Source: Lutibacter oricola
Lineage (GTDB): Bacteria; Bacteroidota; Bacteroidia; Flavobacteriales; Flavobacteriaceae
DNA length: 64,000 bases
Direction of reading: 5' to 3'
Assembly: GCF_900106565.1 (NCBI RefSeq)
Contig: NZ_FNNJ01000002.1
Span: 124,001 to 188,000 of the forward strand
The translations under genes were made by a program, and so were the position numbers. Below, piece after piece: positions 50,994 through 59,802 of this stretch (the stretch's first letter is position 1; each line of letters starts with the position of its first letter). The notes beneath the pieces were generated by a model. It was not told the origin of the DNA. It ran no database searches and saw only the letters and a list, made by a program, of their open reading frames with translations.

Positions 50994-51577
50994 TAGTAGG
51001 TTTAACTGGCGGTATTGGAAGTGGTAAAAGTACAGTGTTAGAGCTTTTTGTTAAGTTAGGCGCTATTCCTTTTATTGCAGATATAGAGGCAAAACAACTA
51101 ATGGTTTTAAACCTAGAACTTGTGGAGCAAATAAAACTATTATTTGGTGAAGATGCTTATAAAAATGGAAAATTAAACAGAGCTTATATAGCTTCAATTG
51201 TTTTTAATGATAAAAGTAAATTAAGTCGGCTAAATAAATTAGTACATCCAAAAGTAAGAGAACATTTTAATGAGTTTGTAAAAAATAATGCAGGAAAAAT
51301 TATTATTTATGAAGCAGCAATTTTGTTTGAAAGTGGAAGTAATGAGCTGTGTGATTCAATTATTACCGTTATTGCTGATAAAGATATTCGGATTAAGCGT
51401 ATTTTAAAACGAGATTCAATAACAAAAGAAGAGATTGAGAGTAGAATGAAAAATCAATTGAATGATGAAGAAAAGGTTTTGAAGTCTAATTTTGTAATTA
51501 AAAATCATAGCTTAGAGGCTACAAAGCAGCAAGTTAGCGTAATTTTTGACGTGTTGGTTAAAATGAATATATCTTAG
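50990..51577 (+). CDS. coaE: Dephospho-CoA kinase
   Basis: Last step of CoA synthesis: phosphorylates the 3'-hydroxyl of dephospho-CoA. It has 195 residues: P-loop GLTGGIGSGKST at about 4-15, the CoA-domain segment FNDKSKLSRLNKLVHPKVREHF, EAAILFESG (about 105) and the lid RIKRILKRDSITKEEIESRMKNQL. It ends the nusB-coaE block and is translationally coupled to the YbbR-like gene. Confidence 0.95.
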   Translation: MIVGLTGGIGSGKSTVLELFVKLGAIPFIADIEAKQLMVLNLELVEQIKLLFGEDAYKNGKLNRAYIASIVFNDKSKLSRLNKLVHPKVREHFNEFVKNNAGKIIIYEAAILFESGSNELCDSIITVIADKDIRIKRILKRDSITKEEIESRMKNQLNDEEKVLKSNFVIKNHSLEATKQQVSVIFDVLVKMNIS

Positions 51578-51657
51578 GAATTTTCACAAAAAATTGTTAA
51601 AAAATTATTAATACTGTTAATTTAAGTTAAAAACACTTCGTTTTAATGTTAAAACTT

Positions 51658-51665
51658 TAATTTTG
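51658..51665 (+). promoter_or_regulatory. Candidate -7 box of the two-component operon
   Basis: TAATTTTG, an exact TAnnTTTG match, only 5 bases before the kinase ATG. If used, transcription would begin at or next to the start codon and the mRNA would be nearly leaderless. A degenerate TTCG lies 17 bases upstream. Confidence 0.35.
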
Positions 51666-51670
51666 ACGTA

Positions 51671-53236
51671 ATGGGAAAAAGAATATTTATACTCATAATT
51701 ATTTTAATGAGTGTTTCTTTAATAGGTATTATTTCGGTTCAGTTTTTCTGGATTAAAAATACAATACAAATTTCTGAAGAACAGTTTTCAGCAAATGTGA
51801 AGTATTCTTTAGCAAAAGTATCTGATGAGATTAAAAAAACTGAGTTTGAACGTTTTTATAACGATTTGAATGAAAGATTTCAAAGTGAAGGTAAAAGCTT
51901 AAAATACTCTGATGTTAGAAAGTATATTTTTGAAAAAATAGATACAGCTAATAACGAAAGGTTTACCTATTCACAAAGTATAATTGAGGCCAATTATAAA
52001 GTTCCAACAGAGTTCTTTGAAAATGATTCTATAAACTTTAAAGAAGTTTTTAGTAAAGAAGAGTTTGTACTTGTAAAAGATAAATTATTTGATACTAAAA
52101 CAGATGAAGTTCCAGAAGAAAGAATTGTAAAAACAGGTAGATTTAAAGAAGTTGAAAAAGCAAATATTTTAAGAGCTTTTGATGCTATTACTAGTAAAAT
52201 GCCAATTCATAAACGTGTAAGTAATAGAGAAATAACTTCGCGTTTAGACAAGGAGTTAAAAACAAGAGGTATAAATACAAACTTTAAGTATGGTATTTAT
52301 AGTAACGGTTTAGCAACACAAGTAAAATCTGGCTATTTTAGAAAAGAAGTTGGTAAAAGTTACATGGTACCAATGTTTGCAGATGTAAATGGTAATAGTA
52401 AGTTTCAATTGTTTGTAACTTTTCCAGAAAAGAAAAACTTTATAATTTCATCTATTATTAAAATTTTAAGTTTATCGGCATTATTTATTTTAATAATTAT
52501 TATTGCATTTGTTACCGCATTGTATCAGTTAATACGTCAAAAGCAAATTTCTGAAATTAAAACAGATTTTATAAATAATATGACGCACGAGTTTAAAACT
52601 CCTATAGCCACTATCAATTTAGCGTTGGATGCTATAAAAAACCCTAAAATTATTAGTGATCAGGAGAAGGTGAAGCGTTATGTAAAAATGATTAGAGATG
52701 AAAATAAACGTATGCACGGACAGGTTGAAAATGTATTGCGTATTTCTAAACTAGAAAAAAATCAGTTAGATATTTCAAAAGATAAAGTTGATTTACACGA
52801 TATAATATATGACGCTATTACGCATGTAGATTTATTAATAAAAGATAAAGGTGGTTATATAAAAGAGCATTTAAATGCAGAATTAACAGATATATTAGGT
52901 AACCATTTTCATTTAACAAATATTGTGGTTAATGTAATTGATAACGCCATTAAATATTCTGAAGAAACGCCTAAAATTGATATTTTTACGGAAAGTACAC
53001 CAAAAAACATTATATTAAAGGTTAAAGATCAAGGTATTGGAATGACTAAAAATGTTCAAAAGAATGTTTTTAAAAAGTTTTATAGAGAAGAAAGAGGAAA
53101 TGTACATAATGTGAAAGGACACGGTTTAGGACTTTCATATGTTAAAAAAATAGTAGAAATTCATCAGGGTGAAATATTTGTAGAAAGTGAAAAAGGAGTA
53201 GGAAGTACTTTTACAATTAAATTACCTTTGATATAA
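51671..53236 (+). CDS. Sensor histidine kinase (RprX-like)
   Basis: A 521-residue inner-membrane kinase. TM1 is at about 5-28, a periplasmic sensor of about 225 residues without a recognisable domain follows, and TM2 is at about 258-285. The dimerisation/phosphoacceptor domain has FINNMTHEFKTPIATI with phospho-His306. The ATPase domain has N-box NVIDNAIKYSEE, G1 DQGIGM, F-box FKKFYRE and G2 GHGLGLSYVKKIV. There is no HAMP domain; the helix passes straight into HisKA. It is followed 11 bases later by its response regulator. The signal is unknown. Confidence 0.92.
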   Translation: MGKRIFILIIILMSVSLIGIISVQFFWIKNTIQISEEQFSANVKYSLAKVSDEIKKTEFERFYNDLNERFQSEGKSLKYSDVRKYIFEKIDTANNERFTYSQSIIEANYKVPTEFFENDSINFKEVFSKEEFVLVKDKLFDTKTDEVPEERIVKTGRFKEVEKANILRAFDAITSKMPIHKRVSNREITSRLDKELKTRGINTNFKYGIYSNGLATQVKSGYFRKEVGKSYMVPMFADVNGNSKFQLFVTFPEKKNFIISSIIKILSLSALFILIIIIAFVTALYQLIRQKQISEIKTDFINNMTHEFKTPIATINLALDAIKNPKIISDQEKVKRYVKMIRDENKRMHGQVENVLRISKLEKNQLDISKDKVDLHDIIYDAITHVDLLIKDKGGYIKEHLNAELTDILGNHFHLTNIVVNVIDNAIKYSEETPKIDIFTESTPKNIILKVKDQGIGMTKNVQKNVFKKFYREERGNVHNVKGHGLGLSYVKKIVEIHQGEIFVESEKGVGSTFTIKLPLI

Positions 53237-53247
53237 AATTAATTATA

Positions 53248-53946
53248 ATGGAAAACAGTAGAATTTTATTAGTTGAAGACGATCCAAATTTTGGAACAGT
53301 TTTAAAAGATTATTTATCGCTAAACGATTATAACGTAACACACGCCAAAGATGGTTTAGAAGGGTTAATTATGTTTAAAAACGACGATTTTGACTTGTGT
53401 ATTTTAGACGTTATGATGCCTAGAAAAGATGGTTTTTCATTAGCCAAAGATATTAGAGCAACAAATTCTGATGTTCCAATTATTTTTTTAACGGCAAAAA
53501 CAATGAAAGAAGATGTTTTAAAAGGGTATGAAGCTGGAGCTGATGATTATTTAAACAAACCTTTCGATTCGGAAGTATTACTGTATAAGATTAAAGCCAT
53601 TTTACAACGTAAAGAGTCTGAAAAATCTACAGAAGAGGAAACCTTTGAATATAAAATTGGAGGTTTTGATTTTAATTCTAAATTACGTCATTTAACGTAT
53701 AATGGAGGTGAAGCTCAAAAATTATCTCCTAAAGAAAGTAAGTTGCTTAAAATGTTGGCAGTTTATAAAAATGACTTAATGCCAAGAGAATTAGCATTAA
53801 CAAAAATTTGGAGAGACGATAATTATTTTACTTCAAGAAGTATGGATGTTTATATAGCTAAGCTTAGAAAATATTTAAAAGCAGATGAGCAGGTTGAAAT
53901 ACTAAATATTCACGGAGAAGGATTTAGACTAATAGATAAATCATAA
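53248..53946 (+). CDS. OmpR-family response regulator (RprY-like)
   Basis: A 232-residue regulator. Receiver domain 1-120 with acidic pair Asp11-Asp12, phosphoacceptor Asp54 (CILDVMMPRKDG), Thr82 and Lys104 (LNKPF). Winged-helix DNA-binding domain about 135-230 (LSPKESKLLKMLAVYKNDLMPRELALTKIWRDDNYFTSRSMDVYIAKLRKYL; IHGEGFRL). Encoded directly after its kinase; both end at a strong terminator. Confidence 0.95.
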   Translation: MENSRILLVEDDPNFGTVLKDYLSLNDYNVTHAKDGLEGLIMFKNDDFDLCILDVMMPRKDGFSLAKDIRATNSDVPIIFLTAKTMKEDVLKGYEAGADDYLNKPFDSEVLLYKIKAILQRKESEKSTEEETFEYKIGGFDFNSKLRHLTYNGGEAQKLSPKESKLLKMLAVYKNDLMPRELALTKIWRDDNYFTSRSMDVYIAKLRKYLKADEQVEILNIHGEGFRLIDKS

Positions 53947-53950
53947 AATA

Positions 53951-53984
53951 AAAAAGCCTGGAACTAAGTTTCAGGCTTTTTTTT
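53951..53984 (+). terminator. Terminator of the two-component operon
   Basis: Ten-base stem AAAAAGCCTG (53951-53960) with CAGGCTTTTT (53972-53981), 11-base loop with further pairing, ending in eight T, 5 bases past the stop. Confidence 0.85.
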
Positions 53985-53999
53985 GTAATAATATATTTT

Positions 54000-54240
54000 G
54001 TCATTCTGAACGATAGTGAAGAATCTCACGTATTGGTTGACACATAGATTTTTATTCCTTTATCACTCTATTCAGAATTACAGTACTTGATATAAGTTCC
54101 GGTTGTCATTCTGAACGATAGTGAAGAATCTCACGTATTGATTGGTACATAGATTCTTCATTCCTTTATCACTCTATTCAGAATTACAGTACTTGATATA
54201 AGTTCTGGTTGTCATTCTGAACGATAGTGAAGAATCTCAC
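54000..54240. repeat. Tandem inverted-repeat element, 2.3 units of about 105 bp
   Basis: Units start at 54000, 54105 and 54211 (the third is cut after 30 bases, just before the esterase stop at 54249). Units 1 and 2 differ at about six positions plus one insertion. Within each unit the 5' arm (GTCATTCTGAACGATAGTGA...) is roughly the reverse complement of the 3' arm (...TCACTCTATTCAGAATTAC), so each can fold into a long imperfect hairpin; a 20-base tail follows. The arm sequence is related to the hairpin at 36668-36734. Confidence 0.85.
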
Positions 54241-54248
54241 ATTATGCT

Positions 54249-55130
54249 TTAGAAATGAGTGTTTATAAAATTCTCTAGCTTAGTATAAGTATCGTTTAAA
54301 GCATCGCCTTCCCAACCGTGACCTTCGTTTTCATATAATTTAAATTGATTGGTTACGCCTAATTCATCAAGTTTAGCTTGCATTTCAACACCCTGTGTTG
54401 TTGGAACCAAATTATCCATACCGCCATAAAAAAGAATGCTTGGAGGAGCAGAAGAGGTAACTACATGATACGGACTTATATTTTTATAATAAGTAGGGTT
54501 TGTTTCATAATTTACACCTGTTACTAATTGTATTCCTTGAGAAATTTCTAAATAATCTGGATTTTCAGTGTAATTAACATCTGTAAAATTTGTTGGGCCA
54601 ACAATGCTGCAAACCATTTTTACATTTTTATCGGTATCGTATTTATAAGAATATAACATAGATAAATGAGCTCCAGCACTAATACCAATAAAACCAAAAT
54701 TACTTGAAATTTGGTACTCATTGGCTTTCGTTTTTAATTTTGTAAAAACACTTTCTAAATCATCTATTTGCATTGGAAACGGGCTTTTGCCAATACCAGC
54801 AAGTCTATAATTTACGTTAACAATAGCGTAGTTAGGATAAGTTTCTTTTAATTTAGCAACAATATCATTTAAATCATTTTTATCTCCGCTAACCCAGCTT
54901 CCGCCGTGTACTAAAACAAAAGTTTTGGTAGTACTTTCGTCTCTGTTTGCAGGTAAATATACATCAAAAACTTGTTTGGTTTCGTTACCATAACTAACAT
55001 TTAAAAGCTCCTTAGCAGTAGTTTTATCAATTATTACTGAATCATCACTACTAGAACAGCTATAGCTTACAACTATAAAAAAACTAAGAATTAATATTTT
55101 ATTTATTATGTTTAATGTATATTTCATCAT
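54249..55130 (-). CDS. Lipoprotein alpha/beta hydrolase (esterase/lipase)
   Basis: A 293-residue exported lipoprotein: signal peptide with lipobox VSYSC (Cys at about 25), Ser-rich linker, then an alpha/beta hydrolase of the esterase (BD-FAE/Abhydrolase_3) type. VLVHGGSWVSGDKND gives the oxyanion HGG, GISAGAHLSML the nucleophile (GxSxG, about 150), YGGMDNLVP the acid and YENEGHGWEG the His. The start could be the second Met. It is transcribed away from sua5 and ends in the tandem repeat element, with no ordinary terminator visible. The substrate is probably an ester on a polymer or small molecule in the envelope. Confidence 0.88.
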   Translation of the reverse strand: MMKYTLNIINKILILSFFIVVSYSCSSSDDSVIIDKTTAKELLNVSYGNETKQVFDVYLPANRDESTTKTFVLVHGGSWVSGDKNDLNDIVAKLKETYPNYAIVNVNYRLAGIGKSPFPMQIDDLESVFTKLKTKANEYQISSNFGFIGISAGAHLSMLYSYKYDTDKNVKMVCSIVGPTNFTDVNYTENPDYLEISQGIQLVTGVNYETNPTYYKNISPYHVVTSSAPPSILFYGGMDNLVPTTQGVEMQAKLDELGVTNQFKLYENEGHGWEGDALNDTYTKLENFINTHF

Positions 55131-55164
55131 ATTAAAATTAAATTTTTCTCAAAATACATAAAAT

Positions 55165-55785
55165 ATGGCACAACTTTTAAAAATATACGAAGAAAACCCA
55201 AGCGAGAAAATGTTAGATAAAGTGGTTGATGTATTAAAAAAAGGAGGCTTAATTATATATCCTACAGATACAGTTTATGGCTTAGGATGCGATATTACCA
55301 ATACAAAGGCAATGGAAAAAGTTGCTAAAATAAAAGGAGTCAAACTTCAAAAGGCAAATTTTTCATTTATTTGTTACGATTTAAGTAACCTGTCAGATTA
55401 TGTGCGTCAAATTGATACGCCAACCTATAAAATTTTAAAAAAGAATTTACCAGGTCCATATACATTTGTATTGCCAAGTAATAATAATTTGCCAAAAGCG
55501 TTTAAAGGAAAAAAAACGATAGGTATTCGTGTGCCAGACAACACAATAATTAGGGAGTTAGTAAATAGATTGGGAAATCCAATTGTTTCAACATCCATTC
55601 ACGATGAAGATGATTTAATTGAATATACTACAGATCCAGAGTTAATTTACGAAAAATGGGGTAGCATTGTAGATATTGTTATTGATGGTGGTTATGGTGA
55701 TAACACGGCATCTACTGTTGTAGATTTGTGTGATGGAGATGTGGTTGTGCTGCGAGAAGGTAAAGGATCTATAGATAATTTATAA
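55165..55785 (+). CDS. Sua5/YciO/YrdC-family protein (threonylcarbamoyl-AMP synthase type)
   Basis: A 206-residue protein of the YrdC fold. GGLIIYPTDTVYGLGCDITN (about 30-49) carries the nucleotide/threonine-site KGLxxxPTDT-like motif. The PGPYTFVLPSNNNLPKAFKGKKTIGIRVPDN block and STSIHDEDDL follow. No C-terminal Sua5 extension. Members either start t6A37 synthesis on tRNA (TsaC) or belong to the less clear YciO branch; the shortened R.NFSFICYDLSNLSDY segment looks more YciO-like. Divergent from the esterase gene by 34 bases and overlapping the convergent GT2 gene by 6 bases. Confidence 0.88.
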   Translation: MAQLLKIYEENPSEKMLDKVVDVLKKGGLIIYPTDTVYGLGCDITNTKAMEKVAKIKGVKLQKANFSFICYDLSNLSDYVRQIDTPTYKILKKNLPGPYTFVLPSNNNLPKAFKGKKTIGIRVPDNTIIRELVNRLGNPIVSTSIHDEDDLIEYTTDPELIYEKWGSIVDIVIDGGYGDNTASTVVDLCDGDVVVLREGKGSIDNL

Positions 55786-56778
55786 ATCGTTGTATTTTTT
55801 AATTCCTTGCACAAAATGGCTCCATACAATACTCTTATGGGTGTAGTAATTCTCTTTTTGAGTTAAAGCTTTACGTTTTTTTAGTATTTGAGGTAAATAG
55901 AAGTAAAAACTAAAATGAGCTTTTATAATAGCCCAAGTATGTTTGGGTCTAAATTCAGCTAAAAATTTAATTCCAGCAACGCCATCTAAAACTAGTCTTA
56001 TAAAAATGATTCCTATTATTCTTTTTGAAGGTAAATTTTTAACCAGTGTAAATAAGCTATTTCTAAAATTTAAAAATGTTTTTTGTGGGCTCGATTCTTT
56101 TAATGTTGCTCCACCAACATGGAATACTGTTGAAGCACCTATATATTTAATATCGTAACCTAAATTTTGAACTCGCCAACATAAATCAATCTCTTCTTGA
56201 TGTGCAAAATACTGATTATCAAAGCCTTTTAGGTTTTTGTAAACCGTATTTCTTATGAAGAAACAAGCTCCAGAAGCCCAAAAAATGGAAGTAGTATCGT
56301 TAAATTGATTATTGTCATTTTCTATATTATTAAATAATCTACCACGGCAGTAAGGGTAGCCATATTTATCTACAAAACCACCACCTGCACCTGCATATTC
56401 AAATTTGTTTTTATTTTTGAAGTCAAGTATTTTTGGTTGAATAATAGCTGTGTTAGATTCCTTTTTAAAGGTATCTAAAATAGGTGTAAGCCAATTTTTA
56501 GTAACTTCAACATCAGAGTTTAATAAACATAAAATATCTTCCTTAACTTGCTCTAAAGCTATATTGTAGCCTTTTGCAAAACCACCGTTTTGTTTATTTT
56601 TAATAATGTTAACTTCTGGATAGTTTTTCTTTAAAAAGTTAATAGAATTATCTGTTGAAGCATTATCGGCAACGTAAATAGAAACATTATCTAATTTGCT
56701 ATTTGTAATAACTGAAGGAATAAATTTTTCCAACAATTTTTTTCCATTCCAATTAAGTATAACAATAGCTGTTTTCAT
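55780..56778 (-). CDS. Family 2 glycosyltransferase
   Basis: A 332-residue GT-A enzyme of the rhamnosyltransferase-like group. Start MKTAIVILNWNGKKLLEKFIPS; nucleotide-sugar region YVADNASTDNSINFLKKNYPEVNIIKNKQNGGFAKGYNIAL; metal site LNSDVEV (about 87-93); acceptor-side ASGACFFIRN and FFAHQEEIDLCWR (with the catalytic-base ED/E region at about 195). The last 80 residues include a membrane-associating stretch. Probably acts in lipid-linked or surface polysaccharide synthesis. Commonly found next to holA in Flavobacteriia, as here. Confidence 0.9.
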   Translation of the reverse strand: MKTAIVILNWNGKKLLEKFIPSVITNSKLDNVSIYVADNASTDNSINFLKKNYPEVNIIKNKQNGGFAKGYNIALEQVKEDILCLLNSDVEVTKNWLTPILDTFKKESNTAIIQPKILDFKNKNKFEYAGAGGGFVDKYGYPYCRGRLFNNIENDNNQFNDTTSIFWASGACFFIRNTVYKNLKGFDNQYFAHQEEIDLCWRVQNLGYDIKYIGASTVFHVGGATLKESSPQKTFLNFRNSLFTLVKNLPSKRIIGIIFIRLVLDGVAGIKFLAEFRPKHTWAIIKAHFSFYFYLPQILKKRKALTQKENYYTHKSIVWSHFVQGIKKYNDL

Positions 56779-56829
56779 TAGTGCAAACTTACTTTAAAAA
56801 GTGTAATTAAAGCCTAAAATTTTTCTTAA

Positions 56830-57276
56830 TTAATTGCTGTAATGTGGAATATTTTCTAAAAAAACGTATTGTTCATTTTCTTTATCCATAGAACAGTAGT
56901 AATGTTGTAGGCCATTGGATACAACTAGATAAGTAGCATCTAATTTTAAATTGTATCTAGCTATTTGATCGAATGAGTTTTGCGTTATTTTTACCTTAGG
57001 AGCTTTACATTCCACAATTAAGTGAGGTAAGCCTTTAGTATTAAACACTAAAATATCAGTTCGTTTAGTTAGGTTGTTTATAGTTAGTTTTTTTTCAACA
57101 GCAATTAAAGAAATTGGATAGTTTTTTTCTTCAATTAAATAATGAATTATATGTTGTCTAACCCATTCTTCTGGAGTTAAAACCACATATTTTTTTCTAA
57201 TAATATCAAAAATAAGATACTTATTTTCGTTACTTTTGATTTTGAATTTGTAAGTTGGTAAATTCAACACTTGCAT
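56830..57276 (-). CDS. Lone HsdR N-terminal domain protein (HSDR_N_2, PD-(D/E)XK fold)
   Basis: A 148-residue protein consisting only of the nuclease-like N-terminal domain of type I restriction subunits. PEEWVRQHIIHYLIEEKNYPISLIAVEKKLTINNLTKRTDILVFNTKGLPHLIVECKAPKVKIT contains Asp in RTDILVF and the E-x-K pair in VECKAP, the PD-(D/E)XK core. No HsdM, HsdS or helicase domain is present. It is divergent from holA with only 29 bases between. The retained catalytic residues suggest an active or DNA-binding nuclease fold with a housekeeping role; this is not established. Confidence 0.85.
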   Translation of the reverse strand: MQVLNLPTYKFKIKSNENKYLIFDIIRKKYVVLTPEEWVRQHIIHYLIEEKNYPISLIAVEKKLTINNLTKRTDILVFNTKGLPHLIVECKAPKVKITQNSFDQIARYNLKLDATYLVVSNGLQHYYCSMDKENEQYVFLENIPHYSN

Positions 57277-57305
57277 ACAGCAAAAATGCTAATTTTTTTT
57301 AATAA

Positions 57306-58310
57306 ATGAGTGACGTTACTAAAATAGTTTCTGATATAAAAAACGGAGATATAAAACCTATTTATTTTTTAATGGGTGAAGAACCGTATTATATTGATAA
57401 AATTTCAGAATACATAGAGAAAAATATCCTTCATGAAGAAGAAAAAGGATTCAATCAAATGGTATTGTATGGAAGAGATGTTAGTGTTGAAGATATTATA
57501 GACAATGCAAAGCGTTTTCCTATGATGGCCGAAAGACAGGTTGTTATTGTAAAAGAAGCTCAAGATTTATCTCGTTCTATAGAAAAATTATCGAGTTATG
57601 CACAAAACGTTCAACCTTCAACAGTTTTAGTACTTTGTTATAAGTATAAAAAAATAGACAAGCGTAAAGCGCTTTATAAAGCAATTAATAAAGTAGGCGT
57701 TGTTTACGAAAGTAAAAAATTATACGAAAATCAAGTTGCAGATTGGGTTAGGAGAGTAGTTTCTGGAAAAAGATATGATATTGAAACGAAGGCAGCTTTA
57801 ATGTTGGTGGAGTTTTTAGGAAGTGATTTAAGTAGAATTAGTAATGAGTTAGATAAATTGATGGTTATTTTACCTGAAAATTCTAAAATTACAGCCGATG
57901 ATATTGAAAAAAATATTGGTATTAGTAAAGATTATAACAATTTTGAGTTACGAAAAGCTATAGGTGAGCGAAATATATTAAATTCAAATAAAATAATTAA
58001 TTATTTTGCTAAAAATCAAAAATCGAATCCGTTGGTAATGACAATCTCGTTACTAAACAGTTTTTTTACTCAGTTATTAATATTCCATAGCTTAAATGAT
58101 AAATCTAAAAATAATGTAGCTAAAGCATTAGGTATTAATCCGTATTTTGTAACAGATTATTCTAACGCTGCTAAAAATTATCCAATGCGAAAAGTGTCGC
58201 AGATAATAGCTTTACTACGAGAAGCGGATTTAAAAAGTAAAGGTGTAGGTGCTAATGCTTTACCTGTTGGCGAAATTTTAAAGGAGTTGGTTTTTAAAAT
58301 AATTCACTAA
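57306..58310 (+). CDS. holA: DNA polymerase III delta subunit
   Basis: Clamp-loader wrench that opens the beta clamp. It has 334 residues. Domain I starts with PIYFLMGEEPYYIDKISEYIEKNIL (the degenerate P-loop-like GEEP typical of HolA). Domain II follows with VLVLCYKYKKIDKRKALYKAI and the collar with LVEFLGSDLSRISNELDKLMV and NNFELRKAIGERN. Together with dnaX elsewhere in this window it forms the clamp loader. The next gene follows at 11 bases. Confidence 0.94.
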   Translation: MSDVTKIVSDIKNGDIKPIYFLMGEEPYYIDKISEYIEKNILHEEEKGFNQMVLYGRDVSVEDIIDNAKRFPMMAERQVVIVKEAQDLSRSIEKLSSYAQNVQPSTVLVLCYKYKKIDKRKALYKAINKVGVVYESKKLYENQVADWVRRVVSGKRYDIETKAALMLVEFLGSDLSRISNELDKLMVILPENSKITADDIEKNIGISKDYNNFELRKAIGERNILNSNKIINYFAKNQKSNPLVMTISLLNSFFTQLLIFHSLNDKSKNNVAKALGINPYFVTDYSNAAKNYPMRKVSQIIALLREADLKSKGVGANALPVGEILKELVFKIIH

Positions 58311-58321
58311 AAATAAATATT

Positions 58322-58741
58322 ATGAATTCAGTTATAAAAAACATATTGGCAGTAATTTTAGGTTTAGCTATTGGAAGCATTGTAAATATGGGGATTATAA
58401 CTATTAGCGGTAGCGTTATTCCACCTCCAGAAGGTGTAGATCCAACAAGTATGCAAAGTTTAAAAGAAACAATGCATTTGTTTCGACCAAAGCATTATCT
58501 AATGCCATTTTTGGCACATGCATTGGGTGCATTTGTTGGAGCTTTTGTAGCTAGCGTTATAGCAAAAAAATCTAAATTAAAAATGGCACTAATTGTAGGT
58601 GTATTATTTTTAATTGGTGGCGTAATTAACGTTTTTATGTTGCCATCACCAATTTGGTTTGCTGTATTAGATATTGCGGTGGCTTATTTACCAATGGCCT
58701 GGTTTGGATATAAATTATCAGAAAACTTTACTAAAAAATAA
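58322..58741 (+). CDS. Small polytopic membrane protein, unknown function
   Basis: A 139-residue protein with four predicted helices (about 7-30, 61-82, 88-108, 112-130). Between helices 1 and 2 is a polar segment, SVIPPPEGVDPTSMQSLKETMHLFRPKHYLMPF. No catalytic or transport motif is recognised. It follows holA by 11 bases and is probably cotranscribed. It ends 2 bases before the convergent peptidase gene. Confidence 0.75.
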   Translation: MNSVIKNILAVILGLAIGSIVNMGIITISGSVIPPPEGVDPTSMQSLKETMHLFRPKHYLMPFLAHALGAFVGAFVASVIAKKSKLKMALIVGVLFLIGGVINVFMLPSPIWFAVLDIAVAYLPMAWFGYKLSENFTKK

Positions 58742-58743
58742 AA

Positions 58744-59766
58744 TTAGTTATTCAAAGTAATTCGTTGTTCTCGGTTTGCTAACTCCCAAGTAGTATAAAA
58801 AATTAGCTTTGTTCGTTTAGCTAATAAATCATAATTAATTTTATCGGGAGTATCAGAAGGTTCATGATAATCTTGATGCGTACCATTAAAGTAAAATATA
58901 ACCGGAATATTATTTTTTGCAAAATTGTAATGGTCTGATCTGTAATAGTATCTATTAGGATCATTATCGCTATTATATCTATAATCTAAAAATAAGTTGG
59001 TAAATTTTTTGTTAACAGCTTCAGATATTTGGTGTAAATCAGTACTTAACTTATCTGAACCAATTAAATATATAAATTCAGGATTGTTTTCGTGCGCATC
59101 ATCTACACGACCAATCATATCAATATTAAGGTTTGCAACAGTTTTTTCTAAAGGAAAAACAGGATGATTTGAGTAATATTTAGAACCTAATAATCCTTTT
59201 TCTTCACCAGTAACGTGTAAAAATAATATAGATCGTTTTGGACCATTTCCATCTAACGTTGCTTGTTTAAAAGCTTGAGCCATTTCCATAATAGCAGCAG
59301 TACCAGATCCATTATCATCGGCACCATTATAAATTTCTCCATTTTTTTCTCCTAAATGATCTAAATGAGCAGAAATAACAATAATTTCATTTGCCTTTGT
59401 GGTTCCTTCAATAAAAGCCAACACGTTTTCACTTGGTTTTAATGATGGATTTAAGAACTCTGTAGCAATTTCTTGGTAATAATCACCTTCACCATAAGGA
59501 GATTTAATAGTATTAGCAATGTAAAAGTTTTTTAAATATTCTGAAGTTAATTTTTGACCAGGCTCTCCTGTTAATCTACCATTAAACTTATCTGAAGCAA
59601 TAATGAATAAATGTTCCTTTAGCTCACTTTTTTTAATTGTATTGGCATATTTAATAGCGGTTTCGCTTTCTGTTTCTAAAGAAATAGGTGTATGCAGCGT
59701 ATTGTTATTGTTGCTTGCACAACTAAAAAACAAATAACTTAGAAGAATTAAAATAGTATGCTTCAT
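58744..59766 (-). CDS. M28-family zinc aminopeptidase, lipoprotein
   Basis: A 340-residue exported lipoprotein: signal peptide with lipobox LFFSC (Cys16). The peptidase domain has all M28 zinc ligands in order: His in VISAHLDHLGE, Asp in GADDNGSGTAAIMEMA, Glu-Glu in HVTGEEKGLLGS (catalytic base and ligand), Asp in NLNIDMIGRVDD and His in YYRSDHYNFAKNNIPVIFYFNG. A degradative role on short peptides in the envelope is likely. Monocistronic. Confidence 0.94.
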   Translation of the reverse strand: MKHTILILLSYLFFSCASNNNNTLHTPISLETESETAIKYANTIKKSELKEHLFIIASDKFNGRLTGEPGQKLTSEYLKNFYIANTIKSPYGEGDYYQEIATEFLNPSLKPSENVLAFIEGTTKANEIIVISAHLDHLGEKNGEIYNGADDNGSGTAAIMEMAQAFKQATLDGNGPKRSILFLHVTGEEKGLLGSKYYSNHPVFPLEKTVANLNIDMIGRVDDAHENNPEFIYLIGSDKLSTDLHQISEAVNKKFTNLFLDYRYNSDNDPNRYYYRSDHYNFAKNNIPVIFYFNGTHQDYHEPSDTPDKINYDLLAKRTKLIFYTTWELANREQRITLNN

Positions 59767-59802
59767 AAAAATAATTATGTTGCAAATATATTAAATAACA
59801 TT

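Noticed and set aside
54000-54240. CRISPR array
   Set aside because: The period is 105 bases with nearly identical content throughout; there are no unique spacers and no cas genes.
56830-57276. Remnant of a type I restriction-modification system
   Set aside because: No hsdM, hsdS or helicase sequence surrounds it, the frame is intact, and the setting next to holA and a GT2 gene looks like stable chromosomal synteny.
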